DNA of 6,628 bases from Flavobacteriales bacterium (GCA_024959975.1 JANXFM010000005.1:1-6628), one strand, 5' to 3'. Numbered from the stretch's first letter, positions 1 to 6,628 are shown. Numbers and translations are program-made. The notes: generated by a model from the letters alone, not told the origin.

Positions 1-22
1 AGGCAGGCTCAAGGGGACAATA

Positions 23-50
23 AACTGAGAACTGCAAACCGGTCACTGAA
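23..50. repeat. degenerate 7-bp tandem repeat, four units
   Basis: Four consecutive heptamers can be read: AACTGAG, AACTGCA, AACCGGT and CACTGAA. The ACTG core falls at 24, 31 and 45, with a degenerate ACCG at 38, giving an exact 7-base period. The array ends 11 bases before the -7 promoter element of the OsmC gene. It is short and imperfect, so chance cannot be excluded. No function can be assigned. Confidence 0.45.
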
Positions 51-61
51 ATTCTATTTTG

Positions 62-69
62 TACATTTG
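62..69 (+). promoter_or_regulatory. Bacteroidota-type -7 promoter element for the OsmC gene
   Basis: TACATTTG matches the Bacteroidota primary-sigma -7 consensus TAnnTTTG exactly. A clear -33 TTG element at the expected 19-21 base spacing upstream is not visible, so the promoter is only half supported. A transcript from here would begin at roughly 73-78, leaving a leader of about 25-30 bases before the ATG at 103. This argues against the in-frame TTG at 67, which lies inside the element. Confidence 0.5.
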
Positions 70-102
70 TCGGCTGTATTTATTAACAGCGAACTGAAAA
101 AC

Positions 103-504
103 ATGACATCAAAAGTAATCTACCAAGGCGGACTTAGAACTCAAGCCACACATTTACGCTCCGGAAACACTATTATTACTGACGCTCCTGTAGACAATAA
201 AGGAAAAGGAGAAGCCTTTTCTCCCACCGATCTGGTTGCAACAGCATTGGCCTCGTGTATGCTAACCATTATGGGTATCAAAGCAGATGACATGAATGTA
301 AATATCGAAGGAACAACGGCAGAAGTAGAAAAAATTATGGGTGCTGAACCGCGTAGAATAGCTCAGGTAAACATTCTTATCAGTATTCCGGTTACAGCAG
401 ACGACAAAACCAAAAACATACTTGAAAAAGCTGCTTTAACCTGCCCTGTAGATAAATCTGTTTCTGAAGCAATGATCAGAGATGTGAAATTTTCCTGGGC
501 TTAA
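103..504 (+). CDS. OsmC family peroxiredoxin-like protein
   Basis: Product of 133 residues of the OsmC/Ohr superfamily, cytoplasmic thiol-dependent proteins that reduce organic hydroperoxides to alcohols. The two family cysteines are present: Cys52 in ALASCMLTIM, preceded by the SPTDLVATALA helix, and Cys114 in the LTCPVDKSV motif. The 62-residue spacing and the overall length fit a compact, YhfA-like OsmC protein; the subgroup is not certain. The ATG at 103 is chosen over the in-frame TTG at 67 because 67 falls within the predicted -7 promoter element and the extra 12 residues do not resemble the family N-terminus. No Shine-Dalgarno sequence precedes it. The gene is monocistronic in this view and converges on the iron-uptake operon, so a shared role in iron-linked oxidative stress is possible but not shown. 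Confidence 0.9.
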   Translation: MTSKVIYQGGLRTQATHLRSGNTIITDAPVDNKGKGEAFSPTDLVATALASCMLTIMGIKADDMNVNIEGTTAEVEKIMGAEPRRIAQVNILISIPVTADDKTKNILEKAALTCPVDKSVSEAMIRDVKFSWA

Positions 505-514
505 GAGCTTACAA

Positions 515-1420
515 TTACGCAACAGGCTTGTAGAATCTTCGCCAGATTCTCAAGCCAAAACCAAGAGTAAGTAACCAGGCGAAAAGCTCAATCCAATTTG
601 GATTGGAATTGTAACCAAAGAATCCTTTTAAAAACACACCTACCGAACCTTTGTCATGAAGTACGTGAATGTACTTCCCTTTCTTTTCGTTGAAGTTGTA
701 AAATAACTCTGAAGCTCCAGCTTCTAATTCAGCTTGAGGCACCAAAACATTCCAGGGTCTGGTAATCTCAGCTTTAGACTCCATTCCGAAGAATTCTAAA
801 TGACCACCTTTCACGACAAATTCTTCCATTTCGTGCGTACCATAAGCAACCATTCCGGCAGCAAATAAGACTAAAAATAAAGAAGTCACACTAAAAAATG
901 GTCTTAAGTTGATACGCCTTCCCTGAACTACGATCAGATAGCCGATTAGGCAGGCTAAAATGATTCCAGAGAAAAAACCTATGTAAGAAAAACTGGTCTG
1001 TAAACTGGAGCCAAACAAGAACATAACGGTTTCAAAACCTTCCCGTAGAATCGCAAAAAACACCAAAATAAAAATACTCCACTTACTAGCACTTCCTGCT
1101 GCTTCTGAAGCCAACTTCTCTACAGCATCTTTGGAGGCCATCGACTTCGACAGCCAGAATACCACGTACAATAAGAACCCGGCAGTAACAAACATAAACA
1201 CCGATTCAGCCAATTTAGCCATCGACTCATTTTCGATACTGGCATTTACATACTCCAAGGCAAAAGCAACACCAATACTGGCAATAATTGCAGCAGCTAC
1301 TGCGTACCACATTTTCTTTATCTGTGCGGTAAGATTCGACTTCGATAGAAAGGTGTAAATGATTCCTACAATTAAAGCGGCTTCCAAACACTCGCGAAAA
1401 GCAATGATAAACTGATTCAT
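515..1420 (-). CDS. FTR1 family iron permease (EfeU-like)
   Basis: Product of 301 residues, an inner-membrane permease of the FTR1/EfeU family that moves iron into the cytoplasm. Both family REXXE iron motifs are visible: RECLE at residues 9-13 in the first membrane helix and REGFE at 126-130. Several hydrophobic helices follow, then a predicted hydrophilic loop at about 196-265 that starts with HEMEE, and a GYNSNPNWIE stretch near 270-278 before the last helix. The length is slightly above E. coli EfeU (about 276). The ATG at 1420 is preferred over 1453: it puts RECLE at the usual place near the N-terminus and begins 2 bases after the receptor's TAG stop, while 1453 would add 11 polar residues and a 31-base overlap. 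It is the last gene of the operon in this window. No ferroxidase, cupredoxin or DyP peroxidase partner is adjacent. Confidence 0.92.
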   Translation of the reverse strand: MNQFIIAFRECLEAALIVGIIYTFLSKSNLTAQIKKMWYAVAAAIIASIGVAFALEYVNASIENESMAKLAESVFMFVTAGFLLYVVFWLSKSMASKDAVEKLASEAAGSASKWSIFILVFFAILREGFETVMFLFGSSLQTSFSYIGFFSGIILACLIGYLIVVQGRRINLRPFFSVTSLFLVLFAAGMVAYGTHEMEEFVVKGGHLEFFGMESKAEITRPWNVLVPQAELEAGASELFYNFNEKKGKYIHVLHDKGSVGVFLKGFFGYNSNPNWIELFAWLLTLGFGLRIWRRFYKPVA

Positions 1421-1422
1421 CT

Positions 1423-3843
1423 CTAGATTTTTACTTGTAAACTTAAATAACAATTTCTTTGATCCGATGGAATAATTCCCGGCCCCGGATAACCTGTTGC
1501 TCTACGCGTAAAATAAGATTCGTCAAGCAAATTATTTATACCCGCTTCCAATACAAATCTCCCTTTTTCGTATTTCGTTGAAAGGTCGATTACCGAATAG
1601 GCAGGTATTTCGCCAAATAAGGCATTAGGTGTTGGCGTAACCGTATTTTGAGCATCCGAAAATTGACTACTCGTATGAGAATACAATACCGAAGTCGTAA
1701 AGTTCTTGTACTGATATTGCAGACCACATTTTACATTCAGATCCGGATTTAACTCCACTTTATTCCCAACAATAACCTTTTCCTCACTACACACATAAGT
1801 TCCTTTTTGGAAAGAAGTGTTTAGGAATATGTTTAACTTTTGATCTTCAATTTCCGAAAAAGTTCTCAGTACATTCCAACCCACATAAGACTCTACTCCT
1901 AAGGTTTTGGAATCCCCAATATTGGTACTCAAACGATAAGACTTCCAAACCAAATTAGGCTCGGGTGCTGTATCTTCATTGTAATACTCCTGCAAATAAC
2001 CAATACGATTCGAATAATTCAGGTAGAACAAGCTAAAATCAAATTCTACAGCATCCCATACCATCCCTCTTAAACCCAGATCGATATTAAATCCTTTCTC
2101 ATCTTCCAGATTAGGATCAATAACAATATTTGAGTTGATGACCTGCATATCGTTAAAATTGATCGCCCTGTAATTTTGAGCGAAATTTGCATACAACTCA
2201 CCTCCTGTAAAACATTTGTAGCTTGCTCCCAGTCCGGCAAGGAAAATCTCCCGATCTAACTTTTTATCATCATACGTATGGTGTAAACTATCATTCACCA
2301 AGGCATGAAAATAACCATCGGATTCCGTTACAATACGATCGTATCTGAAACCGGGCGTTAAAGAAAGACAATCGTTTATGCGAACTAAATTCTCTACAAA
2401 AAAGGCGGTATTAAAACTCGGGAATTCGAAATGAGAACCATAATTATCGAGCTTATTTTCAAAAGAGAAGTTTGCTTGCGAACCTGAATCAGCCGTCCCC
2501 TGATCTTTCACCGTAAACCCTTTGTAAACACGAAGACCTACAAGCAAGGCAGATTCCACTTCATCAATAAAATAACGGTGAACCAATCGCGTTTCATTAC
2601 CAATATTATTGAACGTAGAAGTCAGTAGATCTCTTTGAAGACTCTGATCCGGCCAATCAATCCGATCTAAAACGCCCAGAGCATCTCTACTTGCCCAAAG
2701 ACCAAATGTTCTCGAATTTAATAGCGTTCTGCAATTAAATTTGTAATCAAGAGTGAAAGCAGCAATATTCCAATCTACCCGAAACCAGTTTCTCGAACGA
2801 AATGAAGTATCCGGATTCGAAGCAAAATTGGCATCATCAAGCCCACCCGGCTGCTGAGCCAGATAATCCATATGCGTGTACTCCAAACCTAACTTTAGCT
2901 TAGAATTAGCCTGATATTGCAGGGACATAAATGCCGTTTGAGCCTCCGTATTCGAGTTTGGACGCCAGCCGGCTCTACGCTTATTCTGGTAAAAACTGTA
3001 ATAATTCCACTTACCTTTTGATCCTCCAACACTTGCAAAAGTATTCTGCAATTTGTACGAGCCTACAGACTGACGAGCAATCACTTCTAAGGGCTTATCA
3101 GCACCTTTTTTCAGCACAAAATTCAACAGGCCACCAAACTGAGTTCCATATTGCAAAGAAGCAGCACCTCTTACAATTTCAATCTTCTGGATTGCTTCAG
3201 AAGGTGGTGTGTAATACGATTCCGGATAACCCAATGCATCGGCACTGATATCGTAGCCATTTTGGCGTGTATTAAAATTTGAAGTACGATGCGGACTCAA
3301 ACCCCGAGCGCCGATTTCCAACTGCAGACCTAAACCATCACTTTCCCAAATATTCAATCCGGGAACTTTAGAGTACACCTGACGTGAATTATTTGTAGCC
3401 TTATTCGCCATGGAATGATCCATCAGGATCACTTCATTTTTCTTGGCAGCATAAATGGCGGTTCCTTCTATGGAACGCAAGCGGGTAATATTTGTTTGAC
3501 GGGCATGTTGCTCTACCAACTCTACCTGAGAAAGCTCCATCACATCAGCCTCCATAGCTACATTCAGATGAAGTACTTTTCTTTTTAAATGAATTTCTCT
3601 CTTAAAATCTTTGTAGCCAATAAAAGAAACCTCTAGCTGATACTTCCCTTCATCCAATTCGGAAATTTCAAATCGCCCGTCCTTGTCACTCACAACCCCA
3701 TTCTCATCATTCAATTTAATGTGAGCATAAGGGATGAGTTCAGATGTAGATGCGTCCACAACGATTCCCTTTAAAGCATGCTGAGCCTGTGCTGTAAAAG
3801 CACAAAAGAATAACACGATATGTAGAAGCCTTAATCCCGGCAT
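1423..3843 (-). CDS. TonB-dependent outer-membrane receptor, Fe(III) dicitrate (FecA)-like
   Basis: Product of 806 residues. Residues 1-21 form a signal peptide ending AQAQ. Residues 22 to about 105 are a CarboxypepD_reg-like beta-sandwich (start HALKGIVVDAST, core GRFEISELDEGKYQLEVSF), typical of Bacteroidota receptors. A plug domain covers about 130-250, with SKVPGLNIWE, IGARGLSPHR, NGYDISADALGYPESYY and IEIVRGAASLQYGTQFGGLLNF; the DISADALGYPESYYTPP stretch is the FecA hallmark. The rest is a 22-strand-type barrel with NNLLDESYFTRRATGYPGPG near the end. It would take up a ferric chelate, plausibly citrate, using TonB energy. The final residue is Ile (LQVKI) where Phe is usual. The FecA signalling (STN) domain used with FecIR is absent. 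Its ATG lies one base after the HTTM gene stop, indicating coupled translation. The substrate is inferred from family resemblance and neighbours. Confidence 0.93.
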   Translation of the reverse strand: MPGLRLLHIVLFFCAFTAQAQHALKGIVVDASTSELIPYAHIKLNDENGVVSDKDGRFEISELDEGKYQLEVSFIGYKDFKREIHLKRKVLHLNVAMEADVMELSQVELVEQHARQTNITRLRSIEGTAIYAAKKNEVILMDHSMANKATNNSRQVYSKVPGLNIWESDGLGLQLEIGARGLSPHRTSNFNTRQNGYDISADALGYPESYYTPPSEAIQKIEIVRGAASLQYGTQFGGLLNFVLKKGADKPLEVIARQSVGSYKLQNTFASVGGSKGKWNYYSFYQNKRRAGWRPNSNTEAQTAFMSLQYQANSKLKLGLEYTHMDYLAQQPGGLDDANFASNPDTSFRSRNWFRVDWNIAAFTLDYKFNCRTLLNSRTFGLWASRDALGVLDRIDWPDQSLQRDLLTSTFNNIGNETRLVHRYFIDEVESALLVGLRVYKGFTVKDQGTADSGSQANFSFENKLDNYGSHFEFPSFNTAFFVENLVRINDCLSLTPGFRYDRIVTESDGYFHALVNDSLHHTYDDKKLDREIFLAGLGASYKCFTGGELYANFAQNYRAINFNDMQVINSNIVIDPNLEDEKGFNIDLGLRGMVWDAVEFDFSLFYLNYSNRIGYLQEYYNEDTAPEPNLVWKSYRLSTNIGDSKTLGVESYVGWNVLRTFSEIEDQKLNIFLNTSFQKGTYVCSEEKVIVGNKVELNPDLNVKCGLQYQYKNFTTSVLYSHTSSQFSDAQNTVTPTPNALFGEIPAYSVIDLSTKYEKGRFVLEAGINNLLDESYFTRRATGYPGPGIIPSDQRNCYLSLQVKI

Positions 3844-3844
3844 A

Positions 3845-5218
3845 TTAAAAATCTAAGATCCAATCTTTGTGTTTCAAATCGTCTTCCAATGCTGCTAAAT
3901 TCACTTTAGGGTCGATAAAAAGTTTACTCCGTGAACCATTCAAAGTCACATACACTTCAGCGTTGATAATGGGGTCTTTCAAACCTCTCGATTCAACTTC
4001 CTGCTTGATCATATGTGCATACTGTAGAATTAAATCCGGCTGTGTAGCCATCATCTTTTCTTGTGTAGGAGTCAAAAACTGACAATTATTCACCTCGCCC
4101 CTTTTCCCGGTTTTGGGATCCGTAACGTAAAAAAAAGCAGTACCCGCTTTCTCCATCAACATCACTCGCCAACTAAAACGGTAGCCCTGCTCGGTCCAGA
4201 ACAAGTCTCCCGGATAAAGCAAATAGCGAAAAGGAAACAGCATTTGAAAGAACACATAAGTCAATAAAAAGCCTGTTAAAAACTTCTTTTTAAAGCCGTG
4301 CAAAAATAGTGAATTATCCCCGATTGACGATTGCACTTTTACATTTAATTTAGAACGAATAAAAATAATAATCTTTTCATGAAAATCCGTTGAGAAAAAG
4401 ATTAACGTTGCCAGAATCATGATCCAGGGGAACATCCCGATAGGGAACATGATACCGGTAATCACATGAAAGACAACCAAAGCCAAATACGCAAAAGGTC
4501 TAGAGCGCTTCGACAACAAGAAAAAGACTACGGTAAGATCAAAAATACAGCCCATCCAACTAAAAGAATAAGCCACCCATTTCTCGGCAAACAGATGCCC
4601 TACGATTGGCCAGTGTGTTTTAGCCTGCAGCCAAATACTCATGGGCATGGCATCAAATAACCAATCCTGATTTAGCTTGGCTACACCCGCAAAAAAGTAT
4701 ACCAAACCCAGTTGAAATTTAAGGGCAGCCACCGTCCAGTTAGAAACCTTTTGAACTGCGATATTCGGCCTGCGCCACACGTCGACAGAAAAGGATCGAT
4801 TCGCCGGTAAAAAACACATCAAAAGGGCCACTAAACTTATGAAGTAATAGTGATTAAGATAATTGGCAATATCAATGAGCTCGATGTAGGTAAACAGAAT
4901 GAAATAGATGACACTTGCCCATCGATAAAATAAGCCCAATGCAATAAAAAGAGAAGAAATAAGAAGGAGCACAAAAATGGTGTACATCCCGAATTCACCC
5001 ATGGGCTTTACCCATTCAAAACCATAATAGTGAAAGAAATTGTCGGGCTGAATAAATAAAGCATCAATCCATCCTTTGGCCCAAAAACGCACCGTACCTG
5101 CAAACATCATCAAACCAAAGATGATGCGAAAAACAACCAATGGAGCTATGCCGGTTTTAGCATGCAGCCATTGAGAAAATTGTGCGCGATATGACTTAAC
5201 CTTAGTCACCATCGGCAT
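3845..5218 (-). CDS. HTTM domain protein, vitamin-K-dependent gamma-carboxylase homologue
   Basis: Product of 457 residues with several membrane helices in the first 330, then a soluble C-terminal part. It can be aligned by eye with animal gamma-glutamyl carboxylase (GGCX). N122-H123 in NHYY matches the catalytic NNH region, ANRSFSVD (139-146) matches its ANRYWSVD, and YFFAGVAKLNQDW (174-186) matches YFIAGVKKLDADW, placing Lys181 on the catalytic base Lys218. Later come FWTEQGYRFSWRVM (340-353), ILQYAHMIKQE and FIDPKVN, all with GGCX counterparts. GGCX uses vitamin K hydroquinone, O2 and CO2 to gamma-carboxylate Glu in exported proteins; bacterial activity and substrates are not established. 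The start overlaps the imelysin stop by 17 bases (11 if the second ATG at 5212 is used), so the two genes are translationally coupled. The family call is strong; the reaction is inferred. Confidence 0.88.
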   Translation of the reverse strand: MPMVTKVKSYRAQFSQWLHAKTGIAPLVVFRIIFGLMMFAGTVRFWAKGWIDALFIQPDNFFHYYGFEWVKPMGEFGMYTIFVLLLISSLFIALGLFYRWASVIYFILFTYIELIDIANYLNHYYFISLVALLMCFLPANRSFSVDVWRRPNIAVQKVSNWTVAALKFQLGLVYFFAGVAKLNQDWLFDAMPMSIWLQAKTHWPIVGHLFAEKWVAYSFSWMGCIFDLTVVFFLLSKRSRPFAYLALVVFHVITGIMFPIGMFPWIMILATLIFFSTDFHEKIIIFIRSKLNVKVQSSIGDNSLFLHGFKKKFLTGFLLTYVFFQMLFPFRYLLYPGDLFWTEQGYRFSWRVMLMEKAGTAFFYVTDPKTGKRGEVNNCQFLTPTQEKMMATQPDLILQYAHMIKQEVESRGLKDPIINAEVYVTLNGSRSKLFIDPKVNLAALEDDLKHKDWILDF

Positions 5219-6302
5219 CGGTTAAAGTAACGGTTACTGAAAGATAAGAACGCATATCATTTTTGATCATCGGAACCATCTTTTGAAATGCATTAGAAGT
5301 TTCCTGGACTTGTGAAATATTGTTTGCAATTTCAAAAGGTAAGTCGTTTGTGTATTGATCAACGACTTCTCTACAAACAGCAAAGTGCTCTTGTATGGCA
5401 ACAGCCAGATCGCCATCAACTACGGTAGATTGTGCATTGTATTCTTTTAATTTTTCAAAAATCCCAACACCGTCGGTACCACCTTCGCCAACACCTAAAT
5501 AGATATTCTCCAGTGCGGCTAAATTGGCATCAATTAATTGGAAAGACATTTTACTAAAATGACCTTCAACTAAAGAGGTATCAGCATCAAGAGGAATCCC
5601 ATACTGAGTGGCAAATCCGGCAGGAAGAGAAAATTTGTCTCTTTTCAGCTTTTCATAATCGTACAAATACTGATTAAACAGCAAACTCAAAGAACTGTTC
5701 TGATCATTACCTTCCGAACCAACAAATGTATTTCTGTAAGTATCCCAGGCATTTACGACCTCATCTACTCTGCCTTGCATATCGGCAAGACAATCCTGCA
5801 TGTAAGCAATTCTGGAAGCGCTGCTCAACTCATTAAGCAACTCATTTTGATCGGCATGAAAAAGGATGTAATCGAATGCCGGAAGCCCCTTCGCCTGATA
5901 ATTGGAAGGGAAATCCAAATGGTATGCTCCTGCTTCAATATTTTCTTCAATTTTAGAAACATTCGCAGGAAAAGAATTACAATTAACTCGCAAAAGCGCT
6001 GAATATTCTGCTGCCGGCCCAAACTCAAAAACCGACACAGATTGCCATGAAAGATAAGTCGCTTTAAACTGATCCTGAAGTGAAATTAAACTTTCAACAT
6101 CGGAAGCATCAAAAGTATTTAAACCGGCCTCTAAAGCACTTAAATCGGACTGAAACTGAGCGTAACGAGGAACGATCATGTTGTCGGCTACATTCTCAAA
6201 TAAGTCACTGTACTCGACATCATCTTCTGGACCATCAGGTCCACAAGATGGAAGGCATAACAAACCTAAAACTAAACCGGCTAAAAGTAAAACTCTCTTC
6301 AT
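5202..6302 (-). CDS. imelysin family lipoprotein (EfeO/IrpA-like, iron-associated)
   Basis: Product of 366 residues. The N-terminus MKRVLLLAGL with LPSC at 17-20 is a lipoprotein signal peptide with acylated Cys20, followed by an acidic linker. The imelysin fold is read from two helical repeats: residues about 30-190, including YLSWQSVSVFEFGPAAE and KGLPAFDYILF, and about 205-355, including EGHFSKMSFQLIDANLAALENIYLG and a C-terminal VPMIKNDM. It ends LTDADGD, close to the usual Bacteroidota imelysin ending. The family motif GxHxxE reads GLPAFD (139-144), so His and Glu are replaced and peptidase activity is unlikely; a role in periplasmic iron binding fits better. The ATG at 6302 is chosen over 6326 because it gives a standard signal peptide and because the upstream start would read through a terminator-like hairpin. 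No Shine-Dalgarno sequence is visible. Confidence 0.88.
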   Translation of the reverse strand: MKRVLLLAGLVLGLLCLPSCGPDGPEDDVEYSDLFENVADNMIVPRYAQFQSDLSALEAGLNTFDASDVESLISLQDQFKATYLSWQSVSVFEFGPAAEYSALLRVNCNSFPANVSKIEENIEAGAYHLDFPSNYQAKGLPAFDYILFHADQNELLNELSSASRIAYMQDCLADMQGRVDEVVNAWDTYRNTFVGSEGNDQNSSLSLLFNQYLYDYEKLKRDKFSLPAGFATQYGIPLDADTSLVEGHFSKMSFQLIDANLAALENIYLGVGEGGTDGVGIFEKLKEYNAQSTVVDGDLAVAIQEHFAVCREVVDQYTNDLPFEIANNISQVQETSNAFQKMVPMIKNDMRSYLSVTVTLTDADGD

Positions 6303-6306
6303 AGCT

Positions 6307-6331
6307 AAAAAAACACCTATTCTCACAGGTG
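6307..6331 (-). terminator. terminator-like hairpin in the imelysin leader
   Basis: On the minus strand CACCT (6331-6327), an 8-base loop GTGAGAAT and AGGTG (6318-6314) form a five-pair stem, extendable by two or three A-T pairs past a bulged C. Seven T residues follow directly (6313-6307). The T-tract ends 4 bases before the imelysin ATG. This has the form of a weak intrinsic terminator or attenuator between the DUF4856-like gene and imelysin. The stem is short, so termination would probably be partial. Confidence 0.45.
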
Positions 6332-6352
6332 GTTACTTTTTAAAAATTATTC

Positions 6353-6628
6353 TTAAAAATCAGATGCATTTGTAATCCCAAAAGCATCTGCCAAACTCGT
6401 ACGAGCATCATTGATCTTAGTGGAAGTGACTTCATACAAGTTCGTTCCCAGAGAAGCAATAATCGCATCCACTTCTGTTGCCGAAATACTTGCTTCAGCA
6501 TTGTATTTTAAAGCAGAAATAAAGGCAACCGCTTCTGATAATTTGTGATTTCTCAAAGCATCATCAGCAATATCGTCAATCGCTCCATTCAGGTAATGAA
6601 GTGCCGCAGCAACCGGGATCATTTCCCA
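6353..6628 (-). CDS. DUF4856-like protein, C-terminal fragment (runs off the window)
   Basis: Ninety-one codons of an open frame entering from the right edge, so the N-terminus is missing. The frame stays open to the last base (WEMIPVAAALHYLNGAIDDI), so the internal ATG at 6622 should not be taken as the start. The segment HYLNGAIDDIADDALRNH followed by LSEAVAFISALKYN and GTNLYEVT matches my memory of the C-terminal end of DUF4856 proteins, Bacteroidota lipoproteins of about 400 residues often found beside imelysin genes. Their biochemical function is not known to me. The stop lies 50 bases before the imelysin ATG on the same strand, so it is probably the upstream gene of the same operon. The family call rests on remembered patterns only. 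Confidence 0.65.
   Translation of the reverse strand, partial: WEMIPVAAALHYLNGAIDDIADDALRNHKLSEAVAFISALKYNAEASISATEVDAIIASLGTNLYEVTSTKINDARTSLADAFGITNASDF

Noticed and set aside
1..66. Possible 3' end of a coding region in the OsmC frame (no stop from base 1)
   Set aside because: No start codon and no recognisable protein motif; the stretch carries a heptamer repeat and a promoter element, so it is treated as intergenic.
67..102. N-terminal extension of the OsmC gene from a TTG start
   Set aside because: The TTG is part of the TACATTTG promoter element and the added 12 residues do not look like the family N-terminus; the ATG at 103 gives a normal protein.
1131..1358. 75-residue plus-strand open frame inside the FTR1 gene
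   Set aside because: Antisense shadow of a well-supported membrane protein gene, with no family resemblance or start signals.
2931..3248. 105-residue plus-strand open frame inside the receptor gene
   Set aside because: Antisense to the conserved plug and early barrel of the receptor; its composition looks random and no motif is recognised.
3867..4660. Three short plus-strand open frames inside the HTTM gene
   Set aside because: All lie antisense to a coding sequence with clear GGCX-like motifs and have no promoter or conserved features.
6303..6326. Upstream in-frame ATG for imelysin at 6326
   Set aside because: It would add eight residues before a complete lipoprotein signal peptide and would be encoded by the terminator-like hairpin and T-tract.
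5775..6375. Short open frames on both strands overlapping the imelysin gene
   Set aside because: They are out-of-frame shadows of the imelysin coding sequence; the one on the same strand shows no domain.
1..6628. CRISPR array, tRNA, rRNA, insertion sequence or phage elements
   Set aside because: No long direct repeats, cloverleaf-like sequence, transposase or terminal inverted repeats were seen; nearly all the window is coding.

Overview
The window looks like chromosomal DNA from a member of the Bacteroidota. The evidence is: a TonB-dependent receptor with an N-terminal CarboxypepD_reg-like domain, AT-rich start regions without Shine-Dalgarno sequences, a TAnnTTTG-type -7 promoter element, and DUF4856-like and imelysin lipoprotein genes side by side. 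The sequence does not allow a genus to be named.

Layout. Bases 1-102 are intergenic: a degenerate 7-bp tandem repeat (23-50), a -7 element (62-69) and the leader of a short plus-strand gene for an OsmC-family peroxiredoxin-like protein (103-504). Everything from 515 to the right edge is on the minus strand and reads as one tightly packed operon. In transcription order it holds the 3' part of a DUF4856-like gene (6628-6353), an imelysin-family lipoprotein (6302-5202), a vitamin-K-dependent gamma-carboxylase (HTTM) homologue (5218-3845), a FecA-like TonB-dependent receptor (3843-1423) and an FTR1-family iron permease (1420-515). The four complete operon genes overlap or are separated by only 1-2 bases. 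The one larger gap, between the DUF4856-like gene and imelysin, holds a terminator-like hairpin with a T-tract ending four bases before the imelysin start. The operon promoter lies beyond the right edge. The OsmC gene converges on the operon with a 10-base gap and no visible terminator.

How the genes fit together. The receptor would bring ferric iron (possibly as citrate) across the outer membrane, the imelysin lipoprotein would bind or hand over metal in the periplasm as EfeO does, and the FTR1 permease would take it through the inner membrane. This resembles EfeUOB, but no EfeB-type peroxidase is visible. The unusual member is the HTTM protein. It keeps the sequence landmarks of vertebrate gamma-glutamyl carboxylase, including the position of the catalytic lysine, and it is translationally coupled to imelysin. 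The most interesting hypothesis here is a menaquinone-dependent enzyme, perhaps a Glu gamma-carboxylase, acting on an exported protein of this iron-uptake system. That is inference and not shown by the sequence alone.
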